NCBI GenBank assembly: GCA_036897445.1
Contig: JAYMTL010000003.1
Coordinates: 149,001 to 213,000 of the forward strand
DNA: 64,000 nt
Source: Pelargonium tetragonum
Taxonomy: Eukaryota > Streptophyta > Magnoliopsida > Geraniales > Geraniaceae
Direction of reading: 5' to 3'
Shown here: positions 1-11,354 of the stretch, piece by piece
Layout: the number at the start of each line of letters is the position of its first letter
How positions within the stretch are numbered: position 1 is the first letter of the stretch
Translations under genes and position numbers: made by a program
Notes under the pieces: generated by a model
What the model was told of the DNA's origin: nothing
Database searches by the model: none
Seen by the model: the letters and a program-made list of their open reading frames with translations, nothing else

Positions 1-2034
1 CTTTTTATGGTTTGTTAATGCGAGGAACTCCCGCTAAATTAATTACTCCTTTTAGTAAGTCTTGGGGTGATTTAAAATGAAACGCGAGCCTTCTACTTTT
101 AGAATTTATTACCATAAGCGAGTGGATTGCCCTTATGGATATAGGCTGCTTTAATAAAGAGTTAAACGAAGAACCCCTTGTGGAAAGGGGAATTAGAACC
201 TAATTTTTCATTTTAAGGTATTTCTAAAGGGGTCCCTAGATCACAAGCAGGACTGTATTTGAAGAGTAATCGAGGGCAGCTTACATTATAAGTAAGGGGT
301 CCGTGTATATAAGGAAAACTTTGATATCTCTTACTTTGGTTCAACAAAAGAAATTCTATAACAAGTCCCTTTTTCAGATAATCTTTATGTATCAGGTATT
401 TATTATGCATCTATATTAGGAAGAAATAGATATTCTAGAGTAACCCTGCTAACAAAAGAAAAAGGTTAGCTATAGACTTGCTAATAAGAAATTGACATCT
501 ATTGTTTTACAATTTCTGGTTTTGTAGTTGAATTCTCGAATGAATTGCTAACCTTCCCAATACGCTAGAAAAGGATGTAATAAAGGGTAGTTTTCTACTG
601 CATTGACAGGCCTCTTAATAGAATGTAGTTCTCATGCAAACATGGCGGAGAGTGCCTAAGGAAGAAGTCTTAATAAAATCCCAGTATAGGAAGCACTCAG
701 AAAGTCAAAGTTTCGACTAACCTTTAGTAAATGCCAAAGCAAGGAGGCCTCAAAACCGAATAAATTATGCCCGCTGTTATAGGGAAGGGCAGTGAATTTT
801 GTAGTAATAGAAGAAGCGTACTCATGTATAATGGTCGTGAAAAGTCTCAAAATTTATATAAAATCAGGATAAAATTAGAAACTTCTCGGCTTGGAAGTAA
901 CATGCTTATACAGGATACATATATGTTACCAACGAAATCCTTAAGACACTCTTTTAAATATCTGATAGACTTTAATAAGAGGGCTCTATCAATGATAAAA
1001 ATTGAGATATTCCTTATAAAAAAGCCAAAGTCTTCGACTATCTGGATTCGTAACCTCTCAACCAAAGGGGATTCACGCTAGGAGTTCTGGAGAACCCATA
1101 CTTCGACTATGTTATATTCAAAATAGATTGCAGAATTAGAGTCTATTTTATATCAAAATCCAAAAAGGAAGGTTAAACTTTTACTAGAAAGTTGTATTAC
1201 TCTTTGCTCAAGCTTTGCGAACTCTCATCACGTAAGACGCTTCGAAAGGGGTCTTGTGTAATCGGATCCCTTAGTATAACAAGATCGTAACTTAAATCTA
1301 AAAATCCTCCTTCCTTCTTTTGAAGTATAAAATGACACTAATTGCCCGATCAGGCTTAGTTTTGGGGCACTAAGGCACACCACGAAAGGGCTATGACCAG
1401 TTCTCGGCATTCAAATAAATATTTGATAACACGACCCTTTTTTATGGAGCAAGGCCCTCTTCTAAAGTCTAAAGCCAAACTTCTTTTTTTAGTATGTCGA
1501 TTTACTCGTTGTCTTTATCTGGATAGCTTATAGGTTTCTTTAGTCTTTTTTAAGGTAGAGTAAGGAAAAAGGAAACCTCGGGCAGCTGCTGCAGGCGAAA
1601 AGAGGTTTTAAGATATAGTTTATCAGCCTTAAGGATGGGCGAGTCATTTTATTAGGAGCCCTACACCCTTTTATGACACCTATTAAATTGAGATTGTCCT
1701 AGAAATTTTGAGAGGGGGTAATATACTGCTTTTATACTTTTATAAACTTTCCACACCCCTTTCCCTCTTAAAAAGTCATTCCTTTCCACCTTAAAGGTCC
1801 TTTATGACTTCCTTCGTTAACCGGATCCGGAAGGAAAGCAGCCCATACTTCTTTAGCTCTACATATACTTACTCCTTGTCGGAAACTTCTAAACAAGTAG
1901 AATTTCCTACTCCCTGCATTTAGGAAATTCTTAATTTTAAATAAGGCTTTCTTGTTAACCAAGAATGGAAATACCCAATCAAGACTAGTACTCAACTCTT
2001 CTAAGGATCTTAACTCCTCTTAAGAGCTTTACCC
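1..2034. other. Gene-empty decayed AT-rich sequence
   Basis: No coding region, RNA gene or repeat could be supported. The longest open frame of the whole window lies here (767-1081, plus strand, 104 codons). Its translation has no recognisable domain, signal peptide or membrane segment, and a minus-strand frame of 72 codons overlaps it, so it is most likely a chance frame. The texture is typical of the bulk: short G or C runs such as AAAGGGGTCCC near 230 and AGGAGCCC near 1658, with TA at most pyrimidine-purine steps. Confidence 0.6.
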
Positions 2035-2335
2035 TCCGTAGCCTTATAGTTTGACTGTTGCTATACTTCTATGAGCCCGTGCTTTTTGTAGCTACTGTAT
2101 TCTTCTTGTTAGAAGTTTTTTTGCCTAGTATATTTCCTATACTTATTTTAGTACTTAGTAGTATTCATTACAGGGTTTTTATAGTAATGAATCTATTAGT
2201 CTTTAAATCTCAAAACTTTTAACCAGAAAGCTCTTATTGACTTATTACTCTTAATACTTATTCTACTCCCCCTGTCTACCTATAGCTGCTTTCTTAGGAG
2301 CTAGACTTTAGTAGACAGACTTACTTCATTTGTAA
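2035..2335 (-). repeat. Degenerate dispersed repeat relic, family A
   Basis: The texture changes to TA-rich sequence with few G/C runs. The plus strand carries GTAGCTACTG followed by TGTATTCTTCTT-like sequence near 2088-2105, matching 28591-28620 apart from a short insertion there. It also carries GAGCTAGAC at 2298-2306, a word found on the same strand at 21208, 28858 and 60845. Read on the minus strand these words give short basic peptide stretches (for example SLAPKKAA). The copy is badly decayed, its ends are not defined, and I cannot name the parent element. Confidence 0.5.
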
Positions 2336-2339
2336 AACC

Positions 2340-4025
2340 CATGGAATTCTATCTCAAAACAAAGAGGCTTGTTGTAATGACCCTTTGTCAAGTCCTGTAC
2401 TATACTAAATCTTACTTTTTGTAAAAAGTTTGGCCCCTCTCCCTCACCGAGGAAATAAAGGAAAACTACTAAATTTAGGCTTTGTCTGTGCACTTTTAGA
2501 ATAAGGTGTATGTCTTTTCGGTCAGCTGTAGCATGTACTTTATAGCAATCTTATCAGCGCGCAATCTTAGCTTTAAAAAAGAAATACTGAACCAGAAGCT
2601 TTTTATAAGCCTAAGTGAAGATTAACTAGACCCGTTTCAAGAATTTAGTAAGATAACTCTGTCCGGATAAGCCTTTAGTATCCTCCAGTATTCACCTAAA
2701 ATAAAACAAAGAGTATAACCCTATATAATATAGGGTTACTCCACTTAAAAAGTGCTTTTCCTAAGGATGCGCTTACTAGATCGAGAACGAGAAGCTTTGT
2801 CGAACTAAAAAAATGACTTTTCTTGGTTTGCGCCCCTCCACTGAAATATTGTGACTAAAAGCAATAGAACCGCAAAGCTACCCTATAGGAATTAAGAGCG
2901 GCCTAGAAAAATTTTATTAAAATGCGATTTTTGGAATAGCTTTTATTTATAATAAGGGATTCTAATGCCTTTTTCATGTTTTGTAAAAACCCTTTTTAGC
3001 TAAACTAGTACTGCACCCCAGGTCTTGCATAGGAGTTTTAAAGAAATAACTAGCCAGAATACTTCTTTTTTTTATAGATTCTTTTAAAAGCTTTAACTTG
3101 GTTTACCCTTTTTAGTTATTTTTAGTTAAATAGGAGTACCCCTCTTAGGATATTTATTAATAATATATTGCTTACTTATCTGGATATACCCACATCACAA
3201 GGCTGCCCCTTATGATATTTAAGGTCTTTTTCTAGGACTCTACTTTTGAACGGAAATGCAAATCTAAGTTTAGATAGTAACAATACAAAATAAGAGAAAG
3301 TCTCAGTCGAGTATAAAGATTAAATAAATTACCTACAAGTTTTATGCTTATAGAAACACGAGTATAACTCTAGTTAAATAAATATAAGTATTGAAACCAG
3401 GCTATCTAACTATAGAAAATTCTTTTCCCTCTAGTTCTAGCTCAAAAATTTTCGATAAAGCTCGCCTACGGAATTTCCTTTTTAAATTTATGGCAATAGG
3501 CTGCTATTTAATCATTTCATTAGTCAAAATGGCTTAAAGCAACTTATTTATATAAATTTCTTCCTTTTTTCTATCCTAGCTGACAAGACGGAGATACTTA
3601 TTGTAGAAGATACCTAAGCGATTATCGAATCCTTAAAGAGGGGCTTCACTCCTAAATTTAAAGAAGAGAATCCTGAAGAGCAGGCTTTCATGCAATCTTA
3701 TTCTGGGTTTTAGCTTCAGCGATTTTAGTTAAAAGGGATATTTTTATGCTATTTGTTTTGTTCACAAGCGCTCCCTGCCCCCACTTAACTTGTATAGGAA
3801 CACTTTTGATACTTACTAAGTGATAGGGATTTCAAAATGGAAGGGTCTGTATAATTTCTCTTTCCTGTCATACTTTTTTTGTTATCAACACCTTACGTGC
3901 AAAAAAACTAGAATTTTGCAACCCCGTTGTAGAGCCCATATACTCAGGCATAGGTTTCTCTTGGTAGAAACTTTTCGCTCCTTAGATTAAGGGTAAAGGT
4001 TATAGTAGTCCCTTCGTTATGACAA
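2340..4025. other. Gene-empty decayed AT-rich sequence
   Basis: No gene or repeat family member could be supported. The palindrome at 2711-2741 is listed separately. All reading frames are short and without recognisable motifs. Confidence 0.6.
2711..2741. repeat. Near-perfect palindrome, 11-bp arms with 1-base spacer
   Basis: TAACCCTATAT at 2716-2726 is the exact reverse complement of ATATAGGGTTA at 2728-2738, with one A between. Beyond a two-base bulge, GAG (2711-2713) can pair with CTC (2739-2741). Perfect 11-bp arms with almost no loop are unlikely by chance and would extrude as a cruciform or hairpin. No gene lies nearby for it to regulate. It could be a palindrome arising by fold-back, or a remnant of a mobile-element end. 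Confidence 0.75.
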
Positions 4026-4029
4026 CCAG

Positions 4030-4485
4030 GTCTTCTGCTTCTGAGTTGTAGCTTGCTTTATAACTTTTATTAGTATTATCTTACTAGTTTCTTATGAAGC
4101 TCCGTTTTACTTTCTTATACCTCTGTTTCTTAATACCTATAGTTTTGATAGTCATACTTTTACTCAAAATCTCTCTACTTTCTTTAGTAGCTTTTGTCTT
4201 CTTAGTCTTATGAGCCCTTAGTACTACTCTTCTTGTTGTTTGTTGTAACCTGCTGTTACTGTACCTACTTCTATTTCCTATCTTATTAGGACTTATAGGA
4301 GTTTACCGATTTTATTATACCTAATTAGGATTTCTATTTTAAGAAAGTCTATTACCTAGAGTCTCTTTGAGTATTTATATAGTTATAGTAAGATATTATA
4401 TAATTATAGCTCTTCTATTTATAGGTGTTTTTTACTCTTTATTTTAATCTTAGCTTAGAATTTCCTCAAGTAGAGTCTCCTATAG
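4030..4485 (-). repeat. Degenerate dispersed repeat relic, family A
   Basis: The plus strand is strongly pyrimidine-rich (CTTCTT, CCTAC and similar runs) and passes into a TA-rich stretch at about 4370-4430. CTTATGAGC near 4207 matches the TTATGAGC word at 21204, 54428 and 60841. On the minus strand it gives a basic stretch with the word LRAHKTKK, close to GLAHKARRK at 60.8 kb and SLAHKAS at 21.2 kb. TTAATACCTAT near 4129 recurs at about 49828. The element is an unnamed, heavily decayed relic. Confidence 0.5.
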
Positions 4486-4489
4486 TAAC

Positions 4490-5695
4490 TTACCAATCCT
4501 GTAGAGAAAGATTACCTCCTCTGTGTTACTTCGCGAACTGCATATGAGAAAGACTACAGGTTCAATTCGCATAAATGTTACGTTATTTTTTCTTGCTCAG
4601 TACTTCGATTATTCCTCTACCAATAAGGGGTTCCCCGCTTAGGGCTTTCGCCCCTATTTATAGAAAGCTTTTCTCGACCTTTCTACAAAAGAAATTTCTT
4701 TGGTAGAACTCTACAAGTTCCCCGTACTCACGATGTTTTATTAGATAATAAATTGCCCTAGATCTGGTAAAAAGGAACTAAGGAACTGTTGAAAATGAAA
4801 TAAACTTCGCTTATATATAATAGGTAGAAATGGAGGTTTTAAGTGTTGAATGAATAGGTAACCCTTGTGGGTTCGTTTTTTTACATTAGCAAGAGCTCCT
4901 TTAAGTTTATTTAAAGCTTGTCCGATATCTTACAAAAGCATCAATATAAATAAAGCAATCCTGGCAAACTTGGTAAAGAAAAAGTATAAAAAAAGTCATC
5001 CCTTTCTTTATTGACAAACCCGGAGGCTCTTCTATTTTAAAACAGTAGCTGATGGACTAAATGTCCTAAGTTTCCCTTTTCTTAGAAGTGCTCTTTACTT
5101 TTACTTTACGTTCAAAACAGAGATTTACTATAGCGTAAACACCCAGCTTTGTGGATCCCCTGAAAAGTAACTAAGAAGAGAGCCTTCTACAAGGAGTATC
5201 CACTTAAAAGCCTCTAGCATCAGACTCGAAACCTTTCCTTTGTAATATCCAAGATTGGAAAACTTTTAAAGACCCTATGTACTATAGCTTCCTAAATACA
5301 ACTCAAGAAGGGAATCTAGAGAGCCCTTATAAAGAAAGGAACCCTCCTTGCTTGTAGACGCCCACCTCCCTTTACTCCTTCCCTTAATTTGTTAAAAAGC
5401 TCCTCCCGTTTGACTTTCAAAGTTATTCCCTCTAGTAAAACCTCTATCTTTTACAGATCCAACAAATCCCAACAAGTAGGACTCCTTTAGTTGTCTAAAT
5501 CGAATCCTAGGAAGCTAACTCTCGAAAATACCTGATAAACAAAACGAAGTGCTACTTTGACTTTATTTACTTGTCGAGGAGGTTACAACAAATTTCTCGA
5601 TACTTTAAAGTTATATACCTCTTCCTGGAGAGCTTCATTCAAAGGAGGCATAAGACCTACTATAACTAAAGAAGGAAGATTTTAAAAAGAGAAAG
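4490..5695. other. Gene-empty decayed AT-rich sequence
   Basis: No gene could be supported. A small GC-rich fold at 4625-4656 is listed separately. Texture is otherwise typical of the bulk. Confidence 0.55.
4625..4656. repeat. GC-rich double fold-back
   Basis: Two adjacent complementary pairs stand out: GGGG(TT)CCCC at 4627-4636 and TAGGGC/GCCCCTA around 4640-4656. The outer AAGGGG and CCCCTATT can also pair as alternatives. It resembles an intrinsic terminator only in part: it has no clear T run directly after the stem and no gene ends upstream. I treat it as one example of the GC-run clusters seen all over the window. Confidence 0.4.
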
Positions 5696-5699
5696 TAGA

Positions 5700-6110
5700 C
5701 CGTATATTCTATATTTGCTTCTGTCCTTCTTATCTTTCTATTTCCTAAGCAATCTTCTTTACTTTATAATACTTTATTAACAGGGCTGCAAGATGAGGAA
5801 CAAGATTTACTCGGAAGCTACCTTATGAACTTGGAAACACAGCTACTTGTTAATTTAAGTTTCCTATAGGTTTTCTATTACTTATTAGTCTTAGTGAGTA
5901 TAGATATAATCTTAGTAGTTCCGTTAAGGACAACTCTCTTATCTTCGATACCTGTCTTTTCAATACCTACCAGAGTCTTTGTAGCTAAAATCTGACTCTC
6001 TATCCCTACCTAATTCTGCATTATCTTGCTTGATGAGAGCTTTGCCAGTCTTCATTGCTGCTATTATAATAATTAGAATTGTACTCTTTTCTTTGTAACC
6101 TTACTCCGGA
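5700..6110 (-). repeat. Degenerate dispersed repeat relic, family A
   Basis: TCTTATCTTCGATACCTGT at 5937-5955 (19 bases) recurs exactly at 60870-60888 on the same strand. The sequence then continues with CAATACCTAC and CTTTGTAGCT, which resemble 58220-58240. The minus-strand reading of the shared word is GIEDK in both copies. The ends are indistinct and frames are short. This is one of the better-supported members of the family. Confidence 0.6.
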
Positions 6111-6114
6111 ATCC

Positions 6115-7295
6115 TACTGTCTAAACAAAAATAGAATACCTTAGAGAGGAAAGGTTTGCTCTGAAATATTGAAGAAAAGGAGCCCTTTATTTATTAAAGT
6201 TGAGACTTTTTGAGTTTACTAGGTATTGAAATTAGGAATGCCCTGTCTCTTTTTCCTATATTTATCGTAGGTGCAATGAAAAAAAAAGTCTTAGTTTTTA
6301 ATATCTGATTTTCTCAAGCATTTGTCAGAACTATAATATAGCGGGTTTAACACTTACAGCATGGGTATACTTTAGCTAGGTTTATAAAGTATATTCCCCC
6401 CATAAGGCAACTAAAGGCCTTTATTCAACCTCCAAAAGGGATTTATTAGAAAAGGCTTTTAGAACCCTTAATATCTCGGTACCAGAAATTCAGTCTAAAT
6501 CCAGATATGTATCCATCATGAAACAGTAACTACTAGGAGAATTTGTGTTATAAAAAAGCAACTGCTTGAATCTCGAGTTGGCTAAAAAGAAAAGTTATTC
6601 AAAAAAGTAAAGTATAGCTGCTGCTTGAGAGGTTCTAAGAGTTCCAGTAAGAAAAATTTCAAATAAAGGGAACCCGAGTCTAGGGGTTATAAGTTTACAA
6701 GCTCAACTAGGGTTATTTTCCGGGTGGTGATTAGCTTTACTTTGTTTAGAGTTACTATATATTTAATATTTAAGAGCAATCCTAGGCGTGGAATCTCCGA
6801 TAAGGACAATTACTAGGGCTTTTTCTGAGGTTCCGGACCTAACAGCAATTATAAATAAGGAAATTCTGCTTTTATGTATTTTAATGCTTACGTCTTACAA
6901 GACCTGGAAAAAGGAATTTTGTAATGAATAGCTAAAGAACTAAGATTGCTTTCTTCATATTTGGCTTGTTTTGCTTTATAGTACCCCGGTTAAATAGAGA
7001 AGGTGCTACGAGTTTTGTGTTCCTCTAAATACAAGTTTTCCTAAACAAGGCACAAGGGATAGAATCAAAAAGAAGGAATCAAAATCTAAGAGTAAGGATC
7101 GCTTTGCAAGGTCTAGCTTCTTAAAGTGCCCTAGCCAGGGGTTGGATTTAGACAATTAAAGTTCTATTAATTTACTTTAGGGGGTTAAAAAGGGAGTCGT
7201 GGAGGGGTAAGGTTATTATCTTTCCTCTTGTTGGAAGAACCCCGTAAAAAACGTAGATATAATCTTCCCTTTTTTCTTATATATTCTCCTGAGAT
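6115..7295. other. Gene-empty decayed AT-rich sequence
   Basis: No gene could be supported. TTCCGGGTGGTGAT at 6718-6731 recurs at 9674-9687, but a single 14-base match in 64 kb is close to chance and the flanks do not align. Confidence 0.55.
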
Positions 7296-7299
7296 GAGA

Positions 7300-7585
7300 A
7301 TTAAAAGACTATTCAAATACACCAAAATAAGCTAAATAAGTAATACAATAATAACTATAGAATACATAAGCTACAAAAAGACAATAACTACAACAGCAAC
7401 AGGAATACACCGGCTTCCCCCATTAGCCCTATATCTCAGGTTATAAGACTTCTATGTCCCCTAGTTCTGTTTACCCTATTTACTGTCACTCTTCCTTCTT
7501 CTCCTCCTGTTCCTGCTCTTCCTGATAAGATACAGAAAATATAGAGTACAAAAGTCAAGAACAAACAAGAAAGAAAGAATATTAT
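7300..7585 (+). repeat. Degenerate dispersed repeat relic, family A
   Basis: The 25 bases at 7369-7393 (beginning AGCTACAAAAAG) match the reverse complement of 60908-60932 at 23 positions; both differences are transitions. The plus-strand reading of the shared block is SYKKTITT in both copies. The purine-rich plus strand and frequent TA steps mirror the minus-strand copies, so this copy is inverted relative to those at 2-6 kb. Boundaries are approximate. Confidence 0.6.
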
Positions 7586-7589
7586 GGTA

Positions 7590-10500
7590 AACTAAACTCC
7601 ATTCAAGTGTACCATTAAGTACTTATTAAATTAATAAGATTTCGCTCAGTTTTTTTATGTTTCTATAAGAGAAGATATCCTATTAATAAAAGGGTTTGAA
7701 AGAGTTACTTTATAGGTAATCGTCAGTATATACAAGATTTTAACAAGAATAGAACCTTTACTCCATAGACTACTTTCTACTTTACTTTGTGTTAGCTATT
7801 ATTTCCTTGAAGGAGGCTCCTTCCCGTCTTGGAACGCTTATTCATATTTAGATAGTTTCCCCAAAGCAAGAATTTTGTTTCTTATAGGGGCACCAAGGGG
7901 CGTGTTGTCTTGGCAGCAATTCTAAGTTTTTATAATATAAGGATAAGCTTTCAATTCTATAGTATGTTGCATAATAACTAAATAGGGGTAGTAAAGGATT
8001 AACTTACAAAATTTCTTTATACAAGGTTTCATGTTCTTTTGGTGTTTAATACTTGTCTGGTGGGTCTATTTCCTTAAGCGGGTTCTCGTGACAACTGCTG
8101 CCAAAGAAAGTTAAAAGCGGGATTTCCAAATAAAATATTTTGATCATGGGCATAACCGAGTTATCTTACTCATTAAAATAACAAAACTACTATACTAGTG
8201 GAAAGTATCCCTTTCAAATTTTTCTTATACTGAATACCTTGTGAATAAGAACAGACCCTACTGCATACGGATTTTTTAAGACTTAAAAACTCTTCTAGAT
8301 TCTTATGAATACTATAGCAAACACCTCAACAAGGTGCCCTTTTTAAGGGTTTCCTACCTATAATTTGACTCAAGTAACGGGCATACTAAATCACACTTTA
8401 ATTCTAAACAGGAGCTCCTTTAACGAGAATCTAAATCTAGAGGATTTCGAGTACCGGGTTAGAGAGGAGTCCTAGTTATCTTTAAAGAATTAGACGAGGT
8501 TACAATATGTTAGACTACTCCCGTTTTACAAATGGTGCTAATAGAAATTCCGAATTTATCTAAGCTAAGCAAAGCCTTTAGTTATTTCACGAACCCAGAA
8601 AACTGGGTCAAAGAAGGTTCTGGTAGCAGGTTAAAGTAGTAGAGAATTTCTAATTTGGGCCTATATTAAGGGTATCTTGGAAGCTCTTTCTGTTACAAAG
8701 CCCAAGCTAATAGCATTGTTCCGCCTTTTTTCTAGATCACAAATTCTATTCAAGGGCCGAGCACGAAATAAAATACTTACCGAAATAGTATAAACTATAA
8801 AGCAGAGAGAAAAAGGGCCGCTTAGTAGAGTTTTTGCTTTTAGTTGCTAAAATCTTGAAAACAGGATATATAATTTAAGCAAAGGAAACTTAGGACTTCC
8901 TACTTTGCTAATCTGTAATCCCCTAAAGACTGAAGCTAATAGCTAAAGTACGTTCTATAAATTGATCTTTCTGAGAATACAAGTATAAAACCTAAAATTC
9001 CCTTTAAGCTCTTGTTTATTTCTATTTATAGATCCAGCAAGTCTTTAACTTATGTACTTATGGCAGGAGAGTTCTTCCGTAAGCTTTTTAAGGAAAGCTC
9101 GGGGGTCTTACAAGTTTAATAGATAGGGTTTCTAGTGTTTCTTTATTAATTAAGATCGAGTTTGAAGTTGAGCAGGGACTGGGGAAAGGGCTCATTAGCA
9201 GACGCAAGGCAAGGGGCATAAAATGTCTTTATAATATGGACTCGGCTTTAGGAATAAGCTTTTTTTGTCTTTAATAGTTTAGTATTAGAGGGGTTACTCA
9301 TTTCATTTTAAAGTTTAAAAGTGCCGGGGAATTCTACTAGAAAGGTGAGTTAACTTTTCAAGGAGATTTTAGAAAGAAATAGGGGTATAAGTAAAAGGCT
9401 ACTTTTATGAAATATCTAAGGTTTCCGATTCTAGATAGAGCTTAGTAAAGTTCCTGGGTTTTTCAGGAGATAAGAGACTTTCATTAAACGGTAAAAACTA
9501 GAGAAACTCTGAGTGGAACTTGTGACTCTGGTTTCATATTCTTAGAGAGAGGCATGGATCTTAACCTTCGACTGCTGTGACTTAAACCCAAAGAGCGACT
9601 ACTTCCTTTTTCCTCAAGCACTTAGTCAGGAAGGTGTCAGGATTTAGTGATTCCAATGCTAAATGAGAGGGACTTCCGGGTGGTGATGGGCTGAGCACTA
9701 GTATTATTCATTTTATAGAAAGAGGGAGAAAGTCTAAGACACAGTACAAGTACTCCTTTTCTTTTTTTATAAAGTCCAGTCAAAAATCTCTGTATTATGA
9801 TGTGAGATACCCAATGTCGGATTATGACCCAACCAGTTTTTAATATTACTCTGGCTAGGAAAGAGGGCTTTTCCTATAAGCAATTTAGATCCATTTTTAT
9901 ATACATACACAAGTACAAATTAGGTATATTCTCAAAGTCAATTTGATATACTAACCTTGTTGAAGATATACTAGATTAAAAGCCAGCAAACACAATTTAG
10001 AAGGAGTTTACTCCATTTCATTTGGCTCGGTGGTGTATACGGAGCAACTACTGTAACCGATTTAATCATCACTTCGTCTTAAACCTAGCTCTTAGTCGGT
10101 CAAGTGAGTAGAATAAATTACAAGAAAGGTGTATCATAGATTCATTCGGATTACTAGAATTTTAATGACTGTAGGATTCTCAGCTCTTTGCTTTTGCTAT
10201 ACCCAAGACTTGATGCATAGAAAGATTGTGGCTAAAGAGTCTAATTCCTTGGAGACTAGAATCACTTAAATAGAAGAAAGGAAAAGGATCATATGAATAA
10301 TCAAGCTTTTTCCAAATAGCAAAGGATTTATCTGATTGATTACTGGATTCTTTATTTTATTTAGTCTTGTTTCTGGTGGTTAGATCAAATTTCTTTTAGG
10401 ACATGTTGTAGGTTCCAGTCGCATAGCTTCAGTAAAAACCGTTTTTAGCTACGCATGTTTATAGGTTTCCACCTGTTAGCAAGTATATTACTAAGTAGTC

Positions 10501-10915
10501 TATAGAGTTATTAGATTGTATTAGTATACCTATTAGATAGTTATGGAATAAGAATATACATAGATTAGTAATAAGTATAGGAGTAGCCGTAGTCTATGTA
10601 ATTGGATATTTAGAAAAAGTTCCTGTTTTAACTTATTCAAGGGAGTTGTACATTCAAATCGGCTAAAAGGGCCCCTCTTACAGTTTCGATTCAAAAATTC
10701 TCTATCTAAGCGATTCCAACTCTTAAGTTCTAAGTTCTCAAGGAAGTGCAGTAGGTTTGCTTTTTAGGGCATTGTATTGCACTTTAGCATGCTGAAACCT
10801 CTATATTATAGCCAAAGATACCGGGGTGGAATGCAAATCTAGGACCGTCTCCCAATTCTATTAAGCCTACAGACTCGCTAACGATAAACGCAGAGGGTAG
10901 AGGAATAAGCTTAGA
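7590..10915. other. Gene-empty decayed AT-rich sequence
   Basis: No gene could be supported in 3.3 kb. The perfect palindrome AGGAGCTCCT sits at 8410-8419. A stretch at about 10485-10605 is unusually TA-rich and poor in G/C runs. It resembles the TA-rich side of family A copies, but I found no shared word to prove it. Confidence 0.55.
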
Positions 10916-10919
10916 ACAA

Positions 10920-11350
10920 TACAACTATAACTATATATAAGCAAGCTTACCTCTTCTAATTTACTAATTAATATAAAGAATATACCCTAATAAGAAACTA
11001 ATACAAGAACTATAGGATAAGTAGTATAATATATATATATAGTATAAGTAATAAACAAGCTATAGCTCTAATACAGAGTAGTAACAAGAATACAAAGACA
11101 AAGCAACAAGGAAATCAAAGTCTAAGCCTAAGTCAACAAAAGAATCTCGGTCAGAGGCATAAAACAAAAGAACAAATAAGCCAGGGAATCTAGCTGCAAC
11201 TACACTAGTACAAATACAGAACCTCCTAATACGGAATCTTATAGCTCTAGTTCTATCTCATAAAAAATAAGTAATACAAAGAAATATAAGTATAAGGAAT
11301 AGAAAGATAGGTCAAAAGAAGAAACTCGTGGTGGGGAATATAGTGTAATA
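10920..11350 (+). repeat. Degenerate dispersed repeat relic, family A, with AT microsatellite
   Basis: A TA-rich block with an (AT)6 run at 11029-11041 is followed by purine-rich sequence. That part carries AAGCTATAGCTCTAATAC (about 11056) and CTAGCTGCAACTACACTAG-like words (about 11189), similar to the reverse complement of 28595-28620. Layout (TA-rich side, then a purine-rich, Lys/Gln-coding side) matches the other plus-strand copies. Frames are short. Membership rests on texture and short words only. Confidence 0.45.
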
Positions 11351-11354
11351 ATGT

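Noticed and set aside
767-1081. 104-codon open frame, longest in the window
   Set aside because: No recognisable domain, overlapped by a frame on the other strand, and about the length expected by chance in 64 kb at this base composition.
6718-9687. Shared 14-base word TTCCGGGTGGTGAT at 6718 and 9674
   Set aside because: A few 14-base matches are expected by chance in 64 kb, and the flanks do not align.
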